This document shows positions 1-9,757 of a DNA stretch of 64,000 nucleotides, in pieces. Under the pieces are notes generated by a model that was not told where the DNA came from, ran no database searches, and saw only the letters and a program-made list of their open reading frames with translations. The stretch is from positions 558,001 to 622,000 of the forward strand of contig JACJYH010000002.1 of assembly GCA_020636195.1 (NCBI GenBank), given 5' to 3'. Numbering within the stretch: the stretch's first letter is position 1; every line of letters begins with the position of its first letter. Made by a program: the position numbers and the translations under genes. The DNA comes from Lewinellaceae bacterium (lineage in GTDB: Bacteria > Bacteroidota > Bacteroidia > Chitinophagales > Saprospiraceae).

Positions 1-890
1 GGTAAAATCACTTCTTGATATGCGGTATCAGTCACTTCAGTATTGACAAACCATCGATACAATTTTGTGACCAAAAAAGTGGCCACTTCAGTTCGATTAA
101 AGATGATGTTTATGACGTTTTTATACTCATCAGCGCCCCCATTTGCAATGGTGATGTTGCCAAATCTATGTGATAGCGTCTTCGTGCCCGTATCATGCCT
201 TCCGGCTCTAAATTCTGATGAAATAGGTAAAATATTTCTTGTGTCAATCCATCCTGTGAGTGCCCTAGCAATTTCTTTGACATCTTGTTCTGTAAAGGTT
301 GTATAATCTCCCGGACCTGCCAATTCTCCCTTGCCCAGAGTAAATAATTCCATCAACTCTCTGGCATAGTTTTCATTAGGTGCACGGTTTGTATTGTCCC
401 TACCATTCAGGTAATTTAGCATTGCGGGATCTATTGTGATTTGTTCAGCTAAAGTTTTAAAATTACCCAAGGCTTGGCTTCGCAATAACTGAATATAGAT
501 GTATGACAATCTGGGATCATTGATATCTGCTGTCACGAAATGATTGTGCCAGAAAATGAGCATCTTTTCTATGATACTTATTTCTGAGTTGTATATATTC
601 TTCAATGACCATGCCCTTAATGAAGCATTTCTATAACCATTTACATTGGCAGATGTCCCTTTATCCACCCAAGTTTCTCCTATGGGCACATCGGGATCAG
701 TGGCATAGTTTACATTTATTGGTGGATTCGGCATGGGTCTGTCCCTGAAAAGTTCGTCTGTTGCTGCGAGTAAACCTTGTTGGACACCCTTCTTTATTTG
801 ACCAATGGATGCACCGTAAACGGCTCTATGATAGAGGTGAACCACCTGTCTTTCAGTCCAAGGTCCTGAATATAAATCTAAAGCGCTCAT
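1..890 (-). CDS. DUF1800 domain-containing protein (3' end cut by window edge)
   Basis: Reading the minus strand from the ATG at 890 gives an open frame that runs off the left edge. It contains the DUF1800 signature NYARELMELFTLG near residue 155, preceded by an MLIFWHNHFVT segment and followed by DVKEIARALTGW and a GRHDTGTK segment, all in the family order. DUF1800 proteins are large, probably exported proteins of unknown biochemical role, often encoded next to DUF1501 partners; the partner would lie outside the window. No signal peptide is seen at this start, as is common in the family. About 296 residues are visible. Confidence 0.9.
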   Translation of the reverse strand, partial: MSALDLYSGPWTERQVVHLYHRAVYGASIGQIKKGVQQGLLAATDELFRDRPMPNPPINVNYATDPDVPIGETWVDKGTSANVNGYRNASLRAWSLKNIYNSEISIIEKMLIFWHNHFVTADINDPRLSYIYIQLLRSQALGNFKTLAEQITIDPAMLNYLNGRDNTNRAPNENYARELMELFTLGKGELAGPGDYTTFTEQDVKEIARALTGWIDTRNILPISSEFRAGRHDTGTKTLSHRFGNITIANGGADEYKNVINIIFNRTEVATFLVTKLYRWFVNTEVTDTAYQEVIL

Positions 891-990
891 AATGATTTTA
901 AAATAATAAAGATAGACAACAAATATAGCTAAGGTTTAATGAACCATTAGGATTTAATTAAACTTTTTTTAATTTATTTAAAATAAAATT

Positions 991-1533
991 TTAATGCTCA
1001 GATTTTATAAAATCCAATGATGCCGAATTGATGCAATATCTCAGTCCGGTAGGAGGCGGACCATCTTCAAAGACGTGGCCCAAATGGCCACCACATTTAG
1101 CACAAGTTAACTCCGTTCTAGGATAACCTAGGATGTAATCGGTGGATTTTACAATCATTGTACTGTCCAATACATCAAAATAACTTGGCCATCCACATCC
1201 ACTTTCAAATTTTTGGGATGAAGCAAACATCAAGGTGCCGCAACCTCTGCAAGCATAAAATCCTATTTCTTTATTGTGTAATAAATCTCCTGTTCCGGGT
1301 CTTTCTGTCCCTTTATCTCGCAGGATGTGATATTCGTTTTCTGACAATCGGGCCTTCCATTCTTCGTCTGTCAAGATCATTTTCTCTATCGTATCTCCTC
1401 TAGAATTGACGATGAATGTAGGTGTTTTATTGTCCAAAATGGTTTGATGATCTTTTGTTTCCATAGGTTTAACACTGGTTTTGCAACCGAAAACCATGAG
1501 AATGAACATTAAGGAAAAATAATACTTTACCAT
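991..1533 (-). CDS. msrB: Peptide-methionine (R)-S-oxide reductase MsrB, lipoprotein form
   Basis: This 180-aa protein reduces methionine-R-sulfoxide in proteins. A signal peptide ends in a lipobox (VFGC, Cys17), so the enzyme is probably anchored in the cell envelope. The SelR domain covers about residues 55-178, with zinc-binding CxxC pairs at Cys95/98 and Cys144/147 and the catalytic Cys167 in RYCINSASL. It starts 8 bp after the stop of the upstream membrane-protein gene, so the two probably form one operon read from the promoter near 1995. An envelope MsrB fits repair of oxidised secreted proteins. Family assignment is firm; the lipoprotein location is inferred from the N-terminus. Confidence 0.95.
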   Translation of the reverse strand: MVKYYFSLMFILMVFGCKTSVKPMETKDHQTILDNKTPTFIVNSRGDTIEKMILTDEEWKARLSENEYHILRDKGTERPGTGDLLHNKEIGFYACRGCGTLMFASSQKFESGCGWPSYFDVLDSTMIVKSTDYILGYPRTELTCAKCGGHLGHVFEDGPPPTGLRYCINSASLDFIKSEH

Positions 1534-1541
1534 TGCAATAC

Positions 1542-1967
1542 TTATTTGTTTAGGTGTTCTCTGTCTTTTTTCTCAATAATCATCAATATGACTCTCATCA
1601 AATTGACCAGTGAGATCAAAACCATAAAACAGAAAAGAAAAATGATCAAAATCCATCCTATTGAACCCGCTTCAGACAGTGCAACTCCGGAAAGCCAAAA
1701 TGAAACTGCATATCCCAAACCTACTAACGCAATAAATACTAAAAATGATATGATGAAGTAATTCAGATTCTTTCGGTGAATTATTCCTATCATAGTATTG
1801 AAAATGGCAAATAGCAAGAGCATGGCAGCATAAATGGTCCATGGAACGATGGAACTACTGTCAGCTGAAGGAGATGGAAATAAGGTGAACAATCCCACCA
1901 GAAGAATATACAACACCACAATGATGAGTCCTTGTTTGATAGGAGTTAAATTTTCGTACCCTTTCAT
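1542..1967 (-). CDS. Small integral membrane protein of unknown function
   Basis: 141 aa with four predicted transmembrane stretches (about 14-32, 43-64, 73-92 and 103-127) and a lysine-rich C-terminal tail (IEKKDREHLNK). I do not recognise the family. It is the first gene of a two-gene unit with msrB, 8 bp away, and a TACCTTTG promoter element lies 24 bp upstream of its ATG. A role beside msrB in envelope stress is only a guess from context. Confidence 0.75.
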   Translation of the reverse strand: MKGYENLTPIKQGLIIVVLYILLVGLFTLFPSPSADSSSIVPWTIYAAMLLLFAIFNTMIGIIHRKNLNYFIISFLVFIALVGLGYAVSFWLSGVALSEAGSIGWILIIFLFCFMVLISLVNLMRVILMIIEKKDREHLNK

Positions 1968-1990
1968 GTTGCCTCAATAAATTGAATAAG

Positions 1991-1998
1991 CAAAGGTA
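1991..1998 (-). promoter_or_regulatory. Bacteroidota -7 element (TACCTTTG) for the membrane protein-msrB unit
   Basis: On the minus strand this reads TACCTTTG, a full match to the Bacteroidota TANNTTTG -7 consensus, and it lies 24 bp upstream of the ATG at 1967. No TTG is seen at the usual -33 distance, so the assignment rests on the -7 box and its position. Confidence 0.55.
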
Positions 1999-2078
1999 CA
2001 AAAATAAACTATGAAGGGATAGAACTATCAACGGTAAAAATACAAGAACAACATAAACCTGCCGTTCTCGTATTTATG

Positions 2079-2170
2079 GTATGTTTAAATTTTGTTTTTG
2101 GACGAAAAATTTAACGAATTTATAGCCAAAATATAACATTTTCTTGTTAAAGGATAAAATTTAAACATAC
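2079..2170 (+). repeat. MITE-like interspersed repeat, copy 1 (internally deleted, 92 bp)
   Basis: It starts with GTATGTTTAAATTTT and ends with AAATTTAAACATAC, a near-perfect terminal inverted repeat. The interior matches the 155-bp copies at 20602 and 51145 but lacks the central part with the GTCGAA/TTCGAC hairpin. It lies 18 bp after the stop of the T9SS protein gene and upstream of the msrB operon promoter. Confidence 0.85.
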
Positions 2171-2188
2171 TCTTATGGTAAAATCACT

Positions 2189-4609
2189 CTATTTAATAAC
2201 CAAGACTTTTTGGTTGGAGATACTTTTATTTGTCGTCACATTCAATATATAGAGACCTGAAGGTATTTGATATTCCGTATTGATCTCGTATTGATCATCA
2301 GTATTCTCTTTCCACAAGATAGGCACTAGTTCACCCGTTGAACTCAACAATTCTATGCGACTTAACACTTCGTTTTTCGGCAAATTCAAGTAGAAGCTGC
2401 CTGTTAATGAAGGATTTGGATATACACTGAATGTGGATGAGATGTTGTAAGTTTGATTGATGATAGGTCTTTGTGGGAAGTTGAATTCCAACAAAACGGA
2501 ATCTTGAGACGTGTTATTTCCATAATATGCACTTGGATAAAGTACTGACGGATCTAATGAAATGAATTCAGAGAGATTGCCTGATTTACTTGGAACAATG
2601 GTTACTTTAAATAGCGATTCAGTAGAATCAATTGTTATCGATTGGCCATTCTCGTCATACCACAACATTTTTAAAAAGTTCCATTGTGTATCATACACAT
2701 AAATAGGTTTTATGTTAGTTTTTATCAATTCTGTCATATAACAATTCACTAGTCTAAATCCAAATTGAAAAGCTGATACATTAAGGAAATTATTGGAATA
2801 AACATCAAATGTGAATGGTTCGTCTTGAATAATAAAGTCATCATATGCGAAAAGCTTCAGTGGAGGATATAATGTTACTGGCTCAAATGTGACGTACACT
2901 TCACCATAATTAAAAAGTATTCCCCCTTTTATAAATCTTAAATACAGTGTTTTCGTTTTGCCTTGATAACTTTGGTCAAAAGTCAACAAAGTATTGTAAA
3001 CAATACCATCTTGGGATATTGTGATGGATTGCTTATTGATATCAGAAGGAATGGTGCCTATAAAAAATGATTTTGCATAAACTGAATATTTATCAGTGTA
3101 GGGAATTTGGAGATGCCTATTAATATTTAAATTGGTTGTATCTACAACTTTATTTTTTACAATGTTTGCAATACAAAAAATACTGTCGGTTAAATCATAA
3201 ATATATCTTTCTTCAGATACAGTACTATATTCTATTAAAGCTGTAGAGTCTTTAACCTCATTTGTAAAGCTATATAAATGAGTGTCAATTGGTCCTTCTA
3301 CTAATGATCTGGCATGTATGTTTATCGTTGATGTAGGGAAATCTATGATTGCATGATTTCTACATATATGATTAAAAGTGGAATCAATTCTTATTACTTG
3401 AAAATAATGTTCTGTTGATAAATCGACATAGTTAACTCCAGTCCAGTTTCTGATAATTTTACGGCATGGTGAAGGTTCGATATCTTTATAAGATGTAAAA
3501 TATAAGGTATTGCAGGATTCGTCAATAACTGGTCTTCCCGTTAAATGATTTCCGGTACAATCTGGAATAATTATATCTGGGGGCCACGAAATTAAACATT
3601 TTTGAAACTGATCTTCTTTTTGTAAAGCAACATGTGGAACTGCGATAAAACAACTATCGGTTTTTATCACTGAATTATTATTAATTGTGTCTAATGAAAA
3701 TAATTCAGAAATTTTGCCATTTCTATTGGATGTGAATTCTAATGTGCAAATCTTCTTAATGGTTGAACTGGAATCTGGGTCTTGAATTATTTCATTTTCT
3801 AACCAAACGAAATGAGCAGATTTTTCTACTTTATCGTGAGTATAAAAACCTGTCGCAGAAGTAATAATAGTATCCAATGTTGCATTTGAATATTTAAAGC
3901 GTACATCATATCCATAGATACTATCCTTTTTCATTGAAAAAATTGGAACAATAATCTTTTCTTGTGATTTTACATATTTATCATAGAAAAAAAGCGCTGT
4001 TTCAGAATTTAAAATACAGTTTAAATTGCATTGATCAACATCTGCATCAGAAATATGCCCTTTTTGAACTTGAGTTAACTCTAAAGTCTGAATATTGGTA
4101 GTAATTCCATCAATGATGAAAAAAGTTCCGAACTCATCAATTTGGGATATATTTGCTTGAATGCTTTTTTGCACCAAATAATAATTCGGTGTAATAATAT
4201 TTTCTCCTGAAATATCTCTCATGAATTCTGCAAAATCTAAAGCTGTCAATGAACCAGAATTATTGAAATCCCCCGCAATGATCATCTCTTTACTGGAAAC
4301 ACCAGAAAACAATTTTGACATCATGATTGCGGCATCCTTTAGGCCATATTTTTTTGTCCCTGTTTCAGGAATGACCACTTTTACAAAATATGTCAAACCT
4401 GGATACAAATTTGTAAATTCACTTGGGTTTGATGCAGTCGATTGTAATAATGTAGTATCATGTCCGTTTAAAACATATAGATCTGTACGAATGAATATAG
4501 ATGAAAGATTTTGGCATACATCTTTGACATCTATTCGCAATGTGTTATTTTGGGCTAAAACTACATTATTTATACCAAATAACAACAGTAAACTGTAAAC
4601 GTATTTCAT
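2189..4609 (-). CDS. T9SS type A sorting-domain exoprotein with EF-hand/dockerin-like motif
   Basis: 806 aa with an N-terminal signal peptide (MKYVYSLLLLFGINNVVLAQ). The C-terminal ~80 residues form a type A T9SS sorting domain: FSVYPNPS, then a segment with GELVPI, then PSGLYILNV and a basic VLVIK end. Near residues 113-128 the segment GDFNNSGSLTALDFAEFM resembles a calcium-binding EF-hand/dockerin type I loop. The central region is not recognised and may hold beta-sandwich modules (two cohesin-like stretches with YDVRFKYSNATLDT and FQFGFRLV). The protein should be exported through the outer membrane by T9SS and attached to the surface. It has its own TATATTTG promoter element and no operon partner. 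The function is unknown. Confidence 0.85.
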   Translation of the reverse strand: MKYVYSLLLLFGINNVVLAQNNTLRIDVKDVCQNLSSIFIRTDLYVLNGHDTTLLQSTASNPSEFTNLYPGLTYFVKVVIPETGTKKYGLKDAAIMMSKLFSGVSSKEMIIAGDFNNSGSLTALDFAEFMRDISGENIITPNYYLVQKSIQANISQIDEFGTFFIIDGITTNIQTLELTQVQKGHISDADVDQCNLNCILNSETALFFYDKYVKSQEKIIVPIFSMKKDSIYGYDVRFKYSNATLDTIITSATGFYTHDKVEKSAHFVWLENEIIQDPDSSSTIKKICTLEFTSNRNGKISELFSLDTINNNSVIKTDSCFIAVPHVALQKEDQFQKCLISWPPDIIIPDCTGNHLTGRPVIDESCNTLYFTSYKDIEPSPCRKIIRNWTGVNYVDLSTEHYFQVIRIDSTFNHICRNHAIIDFPTSTINIHARSLVEGPIDTHLYSFTNEVKDSTALIEYSTVSEERYIYDLTDSIFCIANIVKNKVVDTTNLNINRHLQIPYTDKYSVYAKSFFIGTIPSDINKQSITISQDGIVYNTLLTFDQSYQGKTKTLYLRFIKGGILFNYGEVYVTFEPVTLYPPLKLFAYDDFIIQDEPFTFDVYSNNFLNVSAFQFGFRLVNCYMTELIKTNIKPIYVYDTQWNFLKMLWYDENGQSITIDSTESLFKVTIVPSKSGNLSEFISLDPSVLYPSAYYGNNTSQDSVLLEFNFPQRPIINQTYNISSTFSVYPNPSLTGSFYLNLPKNEVLSRIELLSSTGELVPILWKENTDDQYEINTEYQIPSGLYILNVTTNKSISNQKVLVIK

Positions 4610-4635
4610 TTGTAAATAATTTATTTTTTATCATG

Positions 4636-4643
4636 CAAATATA
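4636..4643 (-). promoter_or_regulatory. -7 promoter element (TATATTTG) upstream of the T9SS exoprotein
   Basis: Minus-strand TATATTTG fits TANNTTTG and lies 27 bp upstream of the ATG at 4609. A properly spaced TTG is not evident. The 4610-4912 gap between the divergent genes is very AT-rich and I see nothing else in it apart from this box and the TACCTTTG box for the plus-strand gene. Confidence 0.5.
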
Positions 4644-4886
4644 AGGTATCTTTAAACTTCGGATAAAAAACAATATTTTTACTTTGTAGCATATTTTATC
4701 TTAATAAAAATTTATAAAATAAAGATTTACAACGTAATATGTAAACTAATACTTGTAAATTGTATAATGCTCACCTTTAAATAAAATTAATTTAATGTCA
4801 TTTTTACTGCCAACTTTTTAAATAATAGAGAGTTATTCTCAATTTATTACATCACTACTTTCCCAAAATAGTAACAAACTGATTTG

Positions 4887-4894
4887 TACCTTTG
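4887..4894 (+). promoter_or_regulatory. -7 promoter element (TACCTTTG) for the TolB-like gene
   Basis: TACCTTTG matches TANNTTTG and lies 18 bp before the ATG at 4913. It argues for 4913, not the in-frame TTG at 4892, as the start, because that TTG overlaps the promoter box itself. Confidence 0.6.
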
Positions 4895-4912
4895 CTACCA
4901 AAATCACAAAAT

Positions 4913-6022
4913 ATGTATCAAAAATCCTTATTTGTTAGCGGCTTTTTTGTTCTTGCTCTTACATTTTATCAATGTCATACATCACAATCATTTTTGTATT
5001 CAGATATTCCTCAATCGGCGGATACATTGAAATTTGCTTCTGAAGTCCATCTAAAAAACATGCGTCAATTGACGTTTGGTGGAGACAATGCTGAAGCATA
5101 CTTTAGCTTTGACAGTAAAAAATTGGTGTTTCAAGCCACAAATCCTGCTTGGGGAACTACCTGCGATCAGATTTACTTTTTTGATTTACCTACTTGGAAA
5201 AGTACGCCCATGGCACCACCATTACTGAGTACAGGGCATGGAAGGACAACTTGCAGTTTTTTTATGCCTGGAAATAAAACGATTGTTTATGCTTCTACCC
5301 ACGAGGCAAATGCATCATGCCCTCATGTTCCTGACAAAAGATCCGATGGGAAATATGTGTGGCCTATTTATGATTCGTTTGACATCTATTTATCAGATTT
5401 GGATGGTAAAATCATAAAAAAATTAACAGACGAACCAGGATATGATGCTGAAGCCACCGTTTCTCCAAAGGGAGATAAGATAGTATTTACTTCAATGCGC
5501 AGCGGGGACTTAGAGTTATACACAATGAATATCGATGGATCAAACGTCAAGCAGGTGACCCATGAGCTGGGTTACGATGGTGGAGCGTTTTTCTCACCGG
5601 ACGGTACCAAATTGATTTTTAGAGCTTCGCGACCTTCTACACCGGAAGCTATTGCTGAGTACAAGTCTTTATTGAAGGAAGGTCTGGTTATGCCCACCAA
5701 CATGGAACTTTTTATGTGCAATGTAGATGGGTCAGATCTAAAGCAAATTACAAAATTGGGCAAAGCCAATTGGGCACCATTTTTTCATCCAAGTGGTAAG
5801 AAGGTAATATTTTCTTCAAATCACGCATCTTCTCGTGGATACCAGTTTAATTTATACATGATTAATATCGATGGAACAGGTTTGGAACAAATAACCTTTG
5901 ATAAGACTTTTGATGCTTTTCCGATGTTTTCTTATGATGGTAAAAAGTTGGTTTTTTCTTCTAACAGAAACAATCACGGAACGAGGGATACAAATCTCTT
6001 TATTGCTGACTGGGTGGAATAA
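4913..6022 (+). CDS. TolB-like PD40 beta-propeller protein, exported
   Basis: About 369 aa from the ATG at 4913. A signal peptide (MYQKSLFVSGFFVLALTFYQC) is followed by repeated PD40/WD40-like blades, recognisable as SFDSKKLVFQA, SPKGDKIVFTSMRSG, SPDGTKLIFRASR, HPSGKKVIFSSNH and SYDGKKLVFSSNR, alternating with LYTMNIDGSNVKQVT-type strands. These repeats are typical of TolB C-terminal and DPP IV N-terminal propellers. No catalytic domain follows, so it probably acts as a periplasmic binding or scaffold propeller. The Cys after FYQ could be a lipid anchor but the lipobox is poor. A stem-loop follows 8 bp after the stop. Confidence 0.85.
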   Translation: MYQKSLFVSGFFVLALTFYQCHTSQSFLYSDIPQSADTLKFASEVHLKNMRQLTFGGDNAEAYFSFDSKKLVFQATNPAWGTTCDQIYFFDLPTWKSTPMAPPLLSTGHGRTTCSFFMPGNKTIVYASTHEANASCPHVPDKRSDGKYVWPIYDSFDIYLSDLDGKIIKKLTDEPGYDAEATVSPKGDKIVFTSMRSGDLELYTMNIDGSNVKQVTHELGYDGGAFFSPDGTKLIFRASRPSTPEAIAEYKSLLKEGLVMPTNMELFMCNVDGSDLKQITKLGKANWAPFFHPSGKKVIFSSNHASSRGYQFNLYMINIDGTGLEQITFDKTFDAFPMFSYDGKKLVFSSNRNNHGTRDTNLFIADWVE

Positions 6023-6029
6023 AAAAAAA

Positions 6030-6059
6030 GAGACCGATTCTCCCTACAGAACCGGTCTC
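6030..6059 (+). terminator. Stem-loop after the TolB-like gene
   Basis: GAGACCGATTCT and AGAACCGGTCTC pair over 12 bp with one mismatch around a 6-nt loop. The A-run lies on the 5' side, so the U-tract would be on the minus-strand transcript; on the plus strand it could still end or stabilise the mRNA of the preceding gene. Confidence 0.6.
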
Positions 6060-6223
6060 GAGTAACAATTTGCTTAATTAATTACTCATAACTCAATCTC
6101 GAAATAGTATTATACCAAAATCGTGCCAAAACCATGTCAATTTATTATTTTAACATACGAAAAAATTATAAAAAAAATCATTCAAATGCCAATCGCTTTG
6201 TAATGATTCGGAAATACGTTCCA

Positions 6224-8638
6224 ATGAAATATAAAGTTGGATTAGGTATCATTTTTTTAATTTTATTTTCCCATGCCCTCGGTATTTCTCAGAAAGGTAT
6301 CATCAAAGGGCGAATCACAGATCGCTACTCCAATGATCCTATCATCGGTGCCAATGTCATCCTTAGAAATACAACTTTAGGAACGACAACAGATGTAGAT
6401 GGAAATTTCGAATTCGTAGAGATTTCCCCGGGAATCTATGGCATTGAAATTTCATATTTAGGATACGAATCACTGATTTACAATGAAATAGAAGTACAAG
6501 CAGCAAAGCCCACAATTATAAATGGAGCAATGGTGGAGTCTGCAGAAGTCATTGAAGAAGTGGTCGTCAAAGCATCCAATTTTAGAAAAACTAATGAAAG
6601 TCCACTGTCATTGCGTAATATAGGTGTTTCTGAAATCAAAAGGAATCCTGGCGGAAATAGAGATATTTCAAGGGTGATCCAATCGCTGCCCGGCGTTACT
6701 TCATCAGCATCTTTCAGAAATGACCTTATCATTCGTGGAGGTGCTCCAAATGAAAATAGATTTTATCTCGATGACATAGAAACTCCGGTCATCAATCACT
6801 TTGCCACTCAAGGTTCCTCAGGCGGACCGGCAGGCATCATCAATGTCGATTTTCTGAAAGAGGTAGATTTTTACAGTGGCGCTTTTCCTGCAAGTAGATA
6901 CAATGCTCTCAGCTCCATTTTCAATTTCAGATTCAAAGACGGACGAGATGACAGACTCGGCTTGAATGTTACAGCAGGTGCTACAGATGTTGGAGTTACT
7001 GCGGATGGGCCATTGGGTAAAAAAACAACATTTCTTGTCTCTGCCCGTCGTTCCTACTTGCAATTTTTATTTGAAGCGCTAGGCTTACCATTTCTACCAA
7101 CATACACCGATTTTAATGCAAAAGTGAAGCACAAAATCGATAATAAAAATGAAATTTACTTTTTGGGGCTTGGGGCTATTGATGATTTTGTATTGAATCA
7201 AGAAGCAAACGATACCGAATCAAAGCAATACATACTCGATAGGCTTCCCATCAATACCCAATGGAACTATACCAATGGAATAGCATATAAACACTATGGT
7301 ACAAATGGATATACAGCTTTTATTTTGAGTAGAAATATGTTGAATAATGAAGCGATCAAATATAAGAACAATGATGCTTCCACCGAGGACAATCTGATTT
7401 TGAATTACAAATCTCAAGAGATAGAAAATAAATTGAGGGTAGAGCAAGTCTCAAGTTACAACCACATAGAATATGCTTATGGAATGACAGCAGAATATGT
7501 GAAGTATAATAACGCCACTTACAACAAAATATTTACAAGCACAGGTCCCGCAACCATTGATTATAATTCTGAATTAGAGTTCTTAAAATATGGTGCATTT
7601 ATTACTGTGAGTAAAAATTGGTGGAATAGTAAGCTGAAATCATCATTGGGAATTCGGATGGATGGAAATTCTTCCACTTCATCAATGAAAAATCCACTCC
7701 GCCAGACGTCTCCAAGACTTTCATTATCGCTCGATATTGCAAATAATTGGGCTATCAATTTCAACACAGGTTATTATTTTCAATTACCACCATATACTTG
7801 CTTAGGTTACAATGAACAGGGGAATTTTGTCAATCTATCAAGCGGAATTCGCTATATAGGCGCCTTTCATCTTGTGACGGGCATAGAATACAAATACAAC
7901 GAATATGGGCGAATTACATTGGAAGGCTATGCAAAAATGTATGACCATTATCCGATCTTAGAACGTGAAGGGATTTCTTTGGCTAATTTGGGGGGAGATT
8001 TCGGAGTAATTGGTAACGAATCTGTCACATCAAAAGGTAAGGGAAGAACCTATGGTATAGAATTGATGGCCCAACAAAAACTGTATAAAAATTATTATGG
8101 GATAATGGCCTACACTTTTGGACAATCTGAGTTTACAAACAGCGATGGCACATATGCACCGTCTAGTTGGGATGCGAGGCATATTTTGACCGCCACTTTA
8201 GGCAAAAGGTTTTCTAAAAATTGGGAAATGGGAATCAAATATCGATATCAATCCGGCTTGCCGGGTACGCCATACGATCAAAATTCGGATTTAGTCATCA
8301 ATTGGGATAGAAATGCATCAGGTATTCTGGATTATGCACGAATCAATACTTTGAGATATCAAGGTGGTGGGTTTTTAGATATGAGAATAGATAAAAAGTG
8401 GTTTTTTAAGAAATGGGATTTAAATCTTTATTTTGATGTCCAAAACGTACTGGGAACATCTATCAGCAGGCAAACATTAGTTTTGGATCGACCATTAGAT
8501 GAGGATGGAAAACCCATAGGTGCAGGCGTCATTACCAATCCTAACGCACAAGTGAGTGAGCAAAGATATGCATTGAAATCCATTGAAGATGGGGTAGGGA
8601 CAGTGTTGCCGACAATAGGCATTGTAGTCAGTTTATAA
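6224..8638 (+). CDS. TonB-dependent receptor with carboxypeptidase-regulatory N-domain
   Basis: An outer-membrane transporter of about 804 aa. The frame is open from an ATG at 6134 (834 aa), but the signal peptide (MKYKVGLGIIFLILFSHALG) begins at the ATG at 6224, so I prefer that start; 6203 is also possible. After it comes a CarboxypepD_reg-like domain (GIIKGRITD, DPIIGANVILRNTTLGT, DGNFEF), then a plug domain (VEEVVVKAS, SRVIQSLPGVTS, NDLIIRGGAPNENRFYLDDIE) and a beta-barrel ending in aromatic-rich strands. No SusD partner is adjacent, so this is not a typical polysaccharide-utilisation pair; the substrate cannot be predicted. Confidence 0.9.
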   Translation: MKYKVGLGIIFLILFSHALGISQKGIIKGRITDRYSNDPIIGANVILRNTTLGTTTDVDGNFEFVEISPGIYGIEISYLGYESLIYNEIEVQAAKPTIINGAMVESAEVIEEVVVKASNFRKTNESPLSLRNIGVSEIKRNPGGNRDISRVIQSLPGVTSSASFRNDLIIRGGAPNENRFYLDDIETPVINHFATQGSSGGPAGIINVDFLKEVDFYSGAFPASRYNALSSIFNFRFKDGRDDRLGLNVTAGATDVGVTADGPLGKKTTFLVSARRSYLQFLFEALGLPFLPTYTDFNAKVKHKIDNKNEIYFLGLGAIDDFVLNQEANDTESKQYILDRLPINTQWNYTNGIAYKHYGTNGYTAFILSRNMLNNEAIKYKNNDASTEDNLILNYKSQEIENKLRVEQVSSYNHIEYAYGMTAEYVKYNNATYNKIFTSTGPATIDYNSELEFLKYGAFITVSKNWWNSKLKSSLGIRMDGNSSTSSMKNPLRQTSPRLSLSLDIANNWAINFNTGYYFQLPPYTCLGYNEQGNFVNLSSGIRYIGAFHLVTGIEYKYNEYGRITLEGYAKMYDHYPILEREGISLANLGGDFGVIGNESVTSKGKGRTYGIELMAQQKLYKNYYGIMAYTFGQSEFTNSDGTYAPSSWDARHILTATLGKRFSKNWEMGIKYRYQSGLPGTPYDQNSDLVINWDRNASGILDYARINTLRYQGGGFLDMRIDKKWFFKKWDLNLYFDVQNVLGTSISRQTLVLDRPLDEDGKPIGAGVITNPNAQVSEQRYALKSIEDGVGTVLPTIGIVVSL

Positions 8639-8753
8639 CACTGTTTTTATGATGGTTTTCGACGAATGAAATAGTTGGAATGATGAAAGTGAATTTTCTT
8701 GTTGAGTTGACGAATTGTTTTGAATATCATACATTTACATTTTAATACATATT

Positions 8754-9113
8754 ATGGCATACAATGAACAATTGGCAAATAGAGTCAGAGAAAAACTGGC
8801 AAACCTGACCAACATTGAGGAAAAACAGATGTTCGGTGGTTTGGCTTTCATGTACAATGGAAAAATGTGTGTTGGCATCGTCAAGGATGAATTGATGTGT
8901 AGGGTTGACCCTGATTTACATGATCAATTGGTAGAAATGCAAGGATGTAGAACCATGGATTTTACACATCGGCCTATGAAAGGTTTTGTATATGTGGAGG
9001 AAAGTGGTATGCACACCAATGCTGATCTGGACTATTGGATAAACCTAGCCTTAGAGTTCAATCATCGTGCAAAGTCTAGTAAAAAGTCAAAAAGTGCTTC
9101 AAAGAAACATTGA
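8754..9113 (+). CDS. TfoX/Sxy N-terminal domain protein
   Basis: 119 aa that match the TfoX N-terminal domain: MAYNEQLANRVREKL, then IEEKQMFGGLAFMYNGKMCVGIVKDELMCRV, then PMKGFVYV and LDYWINLALEFN. The tail is lysine/serine rich. In gammaproteobacteria full-length TfoX/Sxy regulates competence, but isolated TfoX_N proteins are common in Bacteroidota and have no known role there, so competence regulation should not be assumed. It stands alone between the TonB receptor and a convergent DUF4920 gene. Confidence 0.85.
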   Translation: MAYNEQLANRVREKLANLTNIEEKQMFGGLAFMYNGKMCVGIVKDELMCRVDPDLHDQLVEMQGCRTMDFTHRPMKGFVYVEESGMHTNADLDYWINLALEFNHRAKSSKKSKSASKKH

Positions 9114-9156
9114 GTCTCTTTCCTGATGTATAAACCACATCAAATATCGCACATTT

Positions 9157-9654
9157 TTATTTGATGATTTCAACTCCTGCCGCCATGAATTTGAGCTCTT
9201 CTTTTGGGCTGACGATCTTTTCAATTTCTTCGGGTTTCAATCCTTCATCTTCAGCATAATGTCTTAGGTCTTCGACACTCGTGACATCCCTATATAATTT
9301 TCCGGCCATTTTCACCGTGCTGCCAGCGATATCTTTTGGCATGAAAAAAGCATAATCTTTAAACTCAACAAAGATTTCCCCTTTATCAGGTTGATCCTTT
9401 GACACAACATTCATCCAGCATCCTTTGGCTTGACAGACCTCGCTTACAGTGCCCGTAATGACCAGTTGTTCAATAGAATCCTTTGTTCCGATCATAACGA
9501 TGGCTTCATCAACAGAAATTGGCGTTGTACTATCGATCTCAGCTCCAAATTTTTGGATATCCGTAGCAGTTGTTTTTGCTTGTTCTTGCTTACATGAACT
9601 GATCCAAAATACGACCAACAAAAGTGTTAAACCTGTCATAAATACCTTACTCAT
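9157..9654 (-). CDS. DUF4920 domain lipoprotein
   Basis: 165 aa with a signal peptide ending in a lipobox (WISSC, Cys21). The DUF4920 signature is present: VITGTVSEVCQAKGCWMNV, followed by IFVEFKDYAFFMPKDIAGSTVKMAG. The conserved CxxxxCW pair may bind a metal or form a disulfide, but the family has no known function. It is a probable periplasm-facing lipoprotein, transcribed alone and convergent to the TfoX-like gene. Confidence 0.85.
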   Translation of the reverse strand: MSKVFMTGLTLLLVVFWISSCKQEQAKTTATDIQKFGAEIDSTTPISVDEAIVMIGTKDSIEQLVITGTVSEVCQAKGCWMNVVSKDQPDKGEIFVEFKDYAFFMPKDIAGSTVKMAGKLYRDVTSVEDLRHYAEDEGLKPEEIEKIVSPKEELKFMAAGVEIIK

Positions 9655-9757
9655 AAAATAAAAATTTGAAATTTTAAGTTATACCATTCATATTAAAATT
9701 TAATAAATATTACCTTTACACCTTTACCATTATTCACATTATTAAATTTTTCAGGAA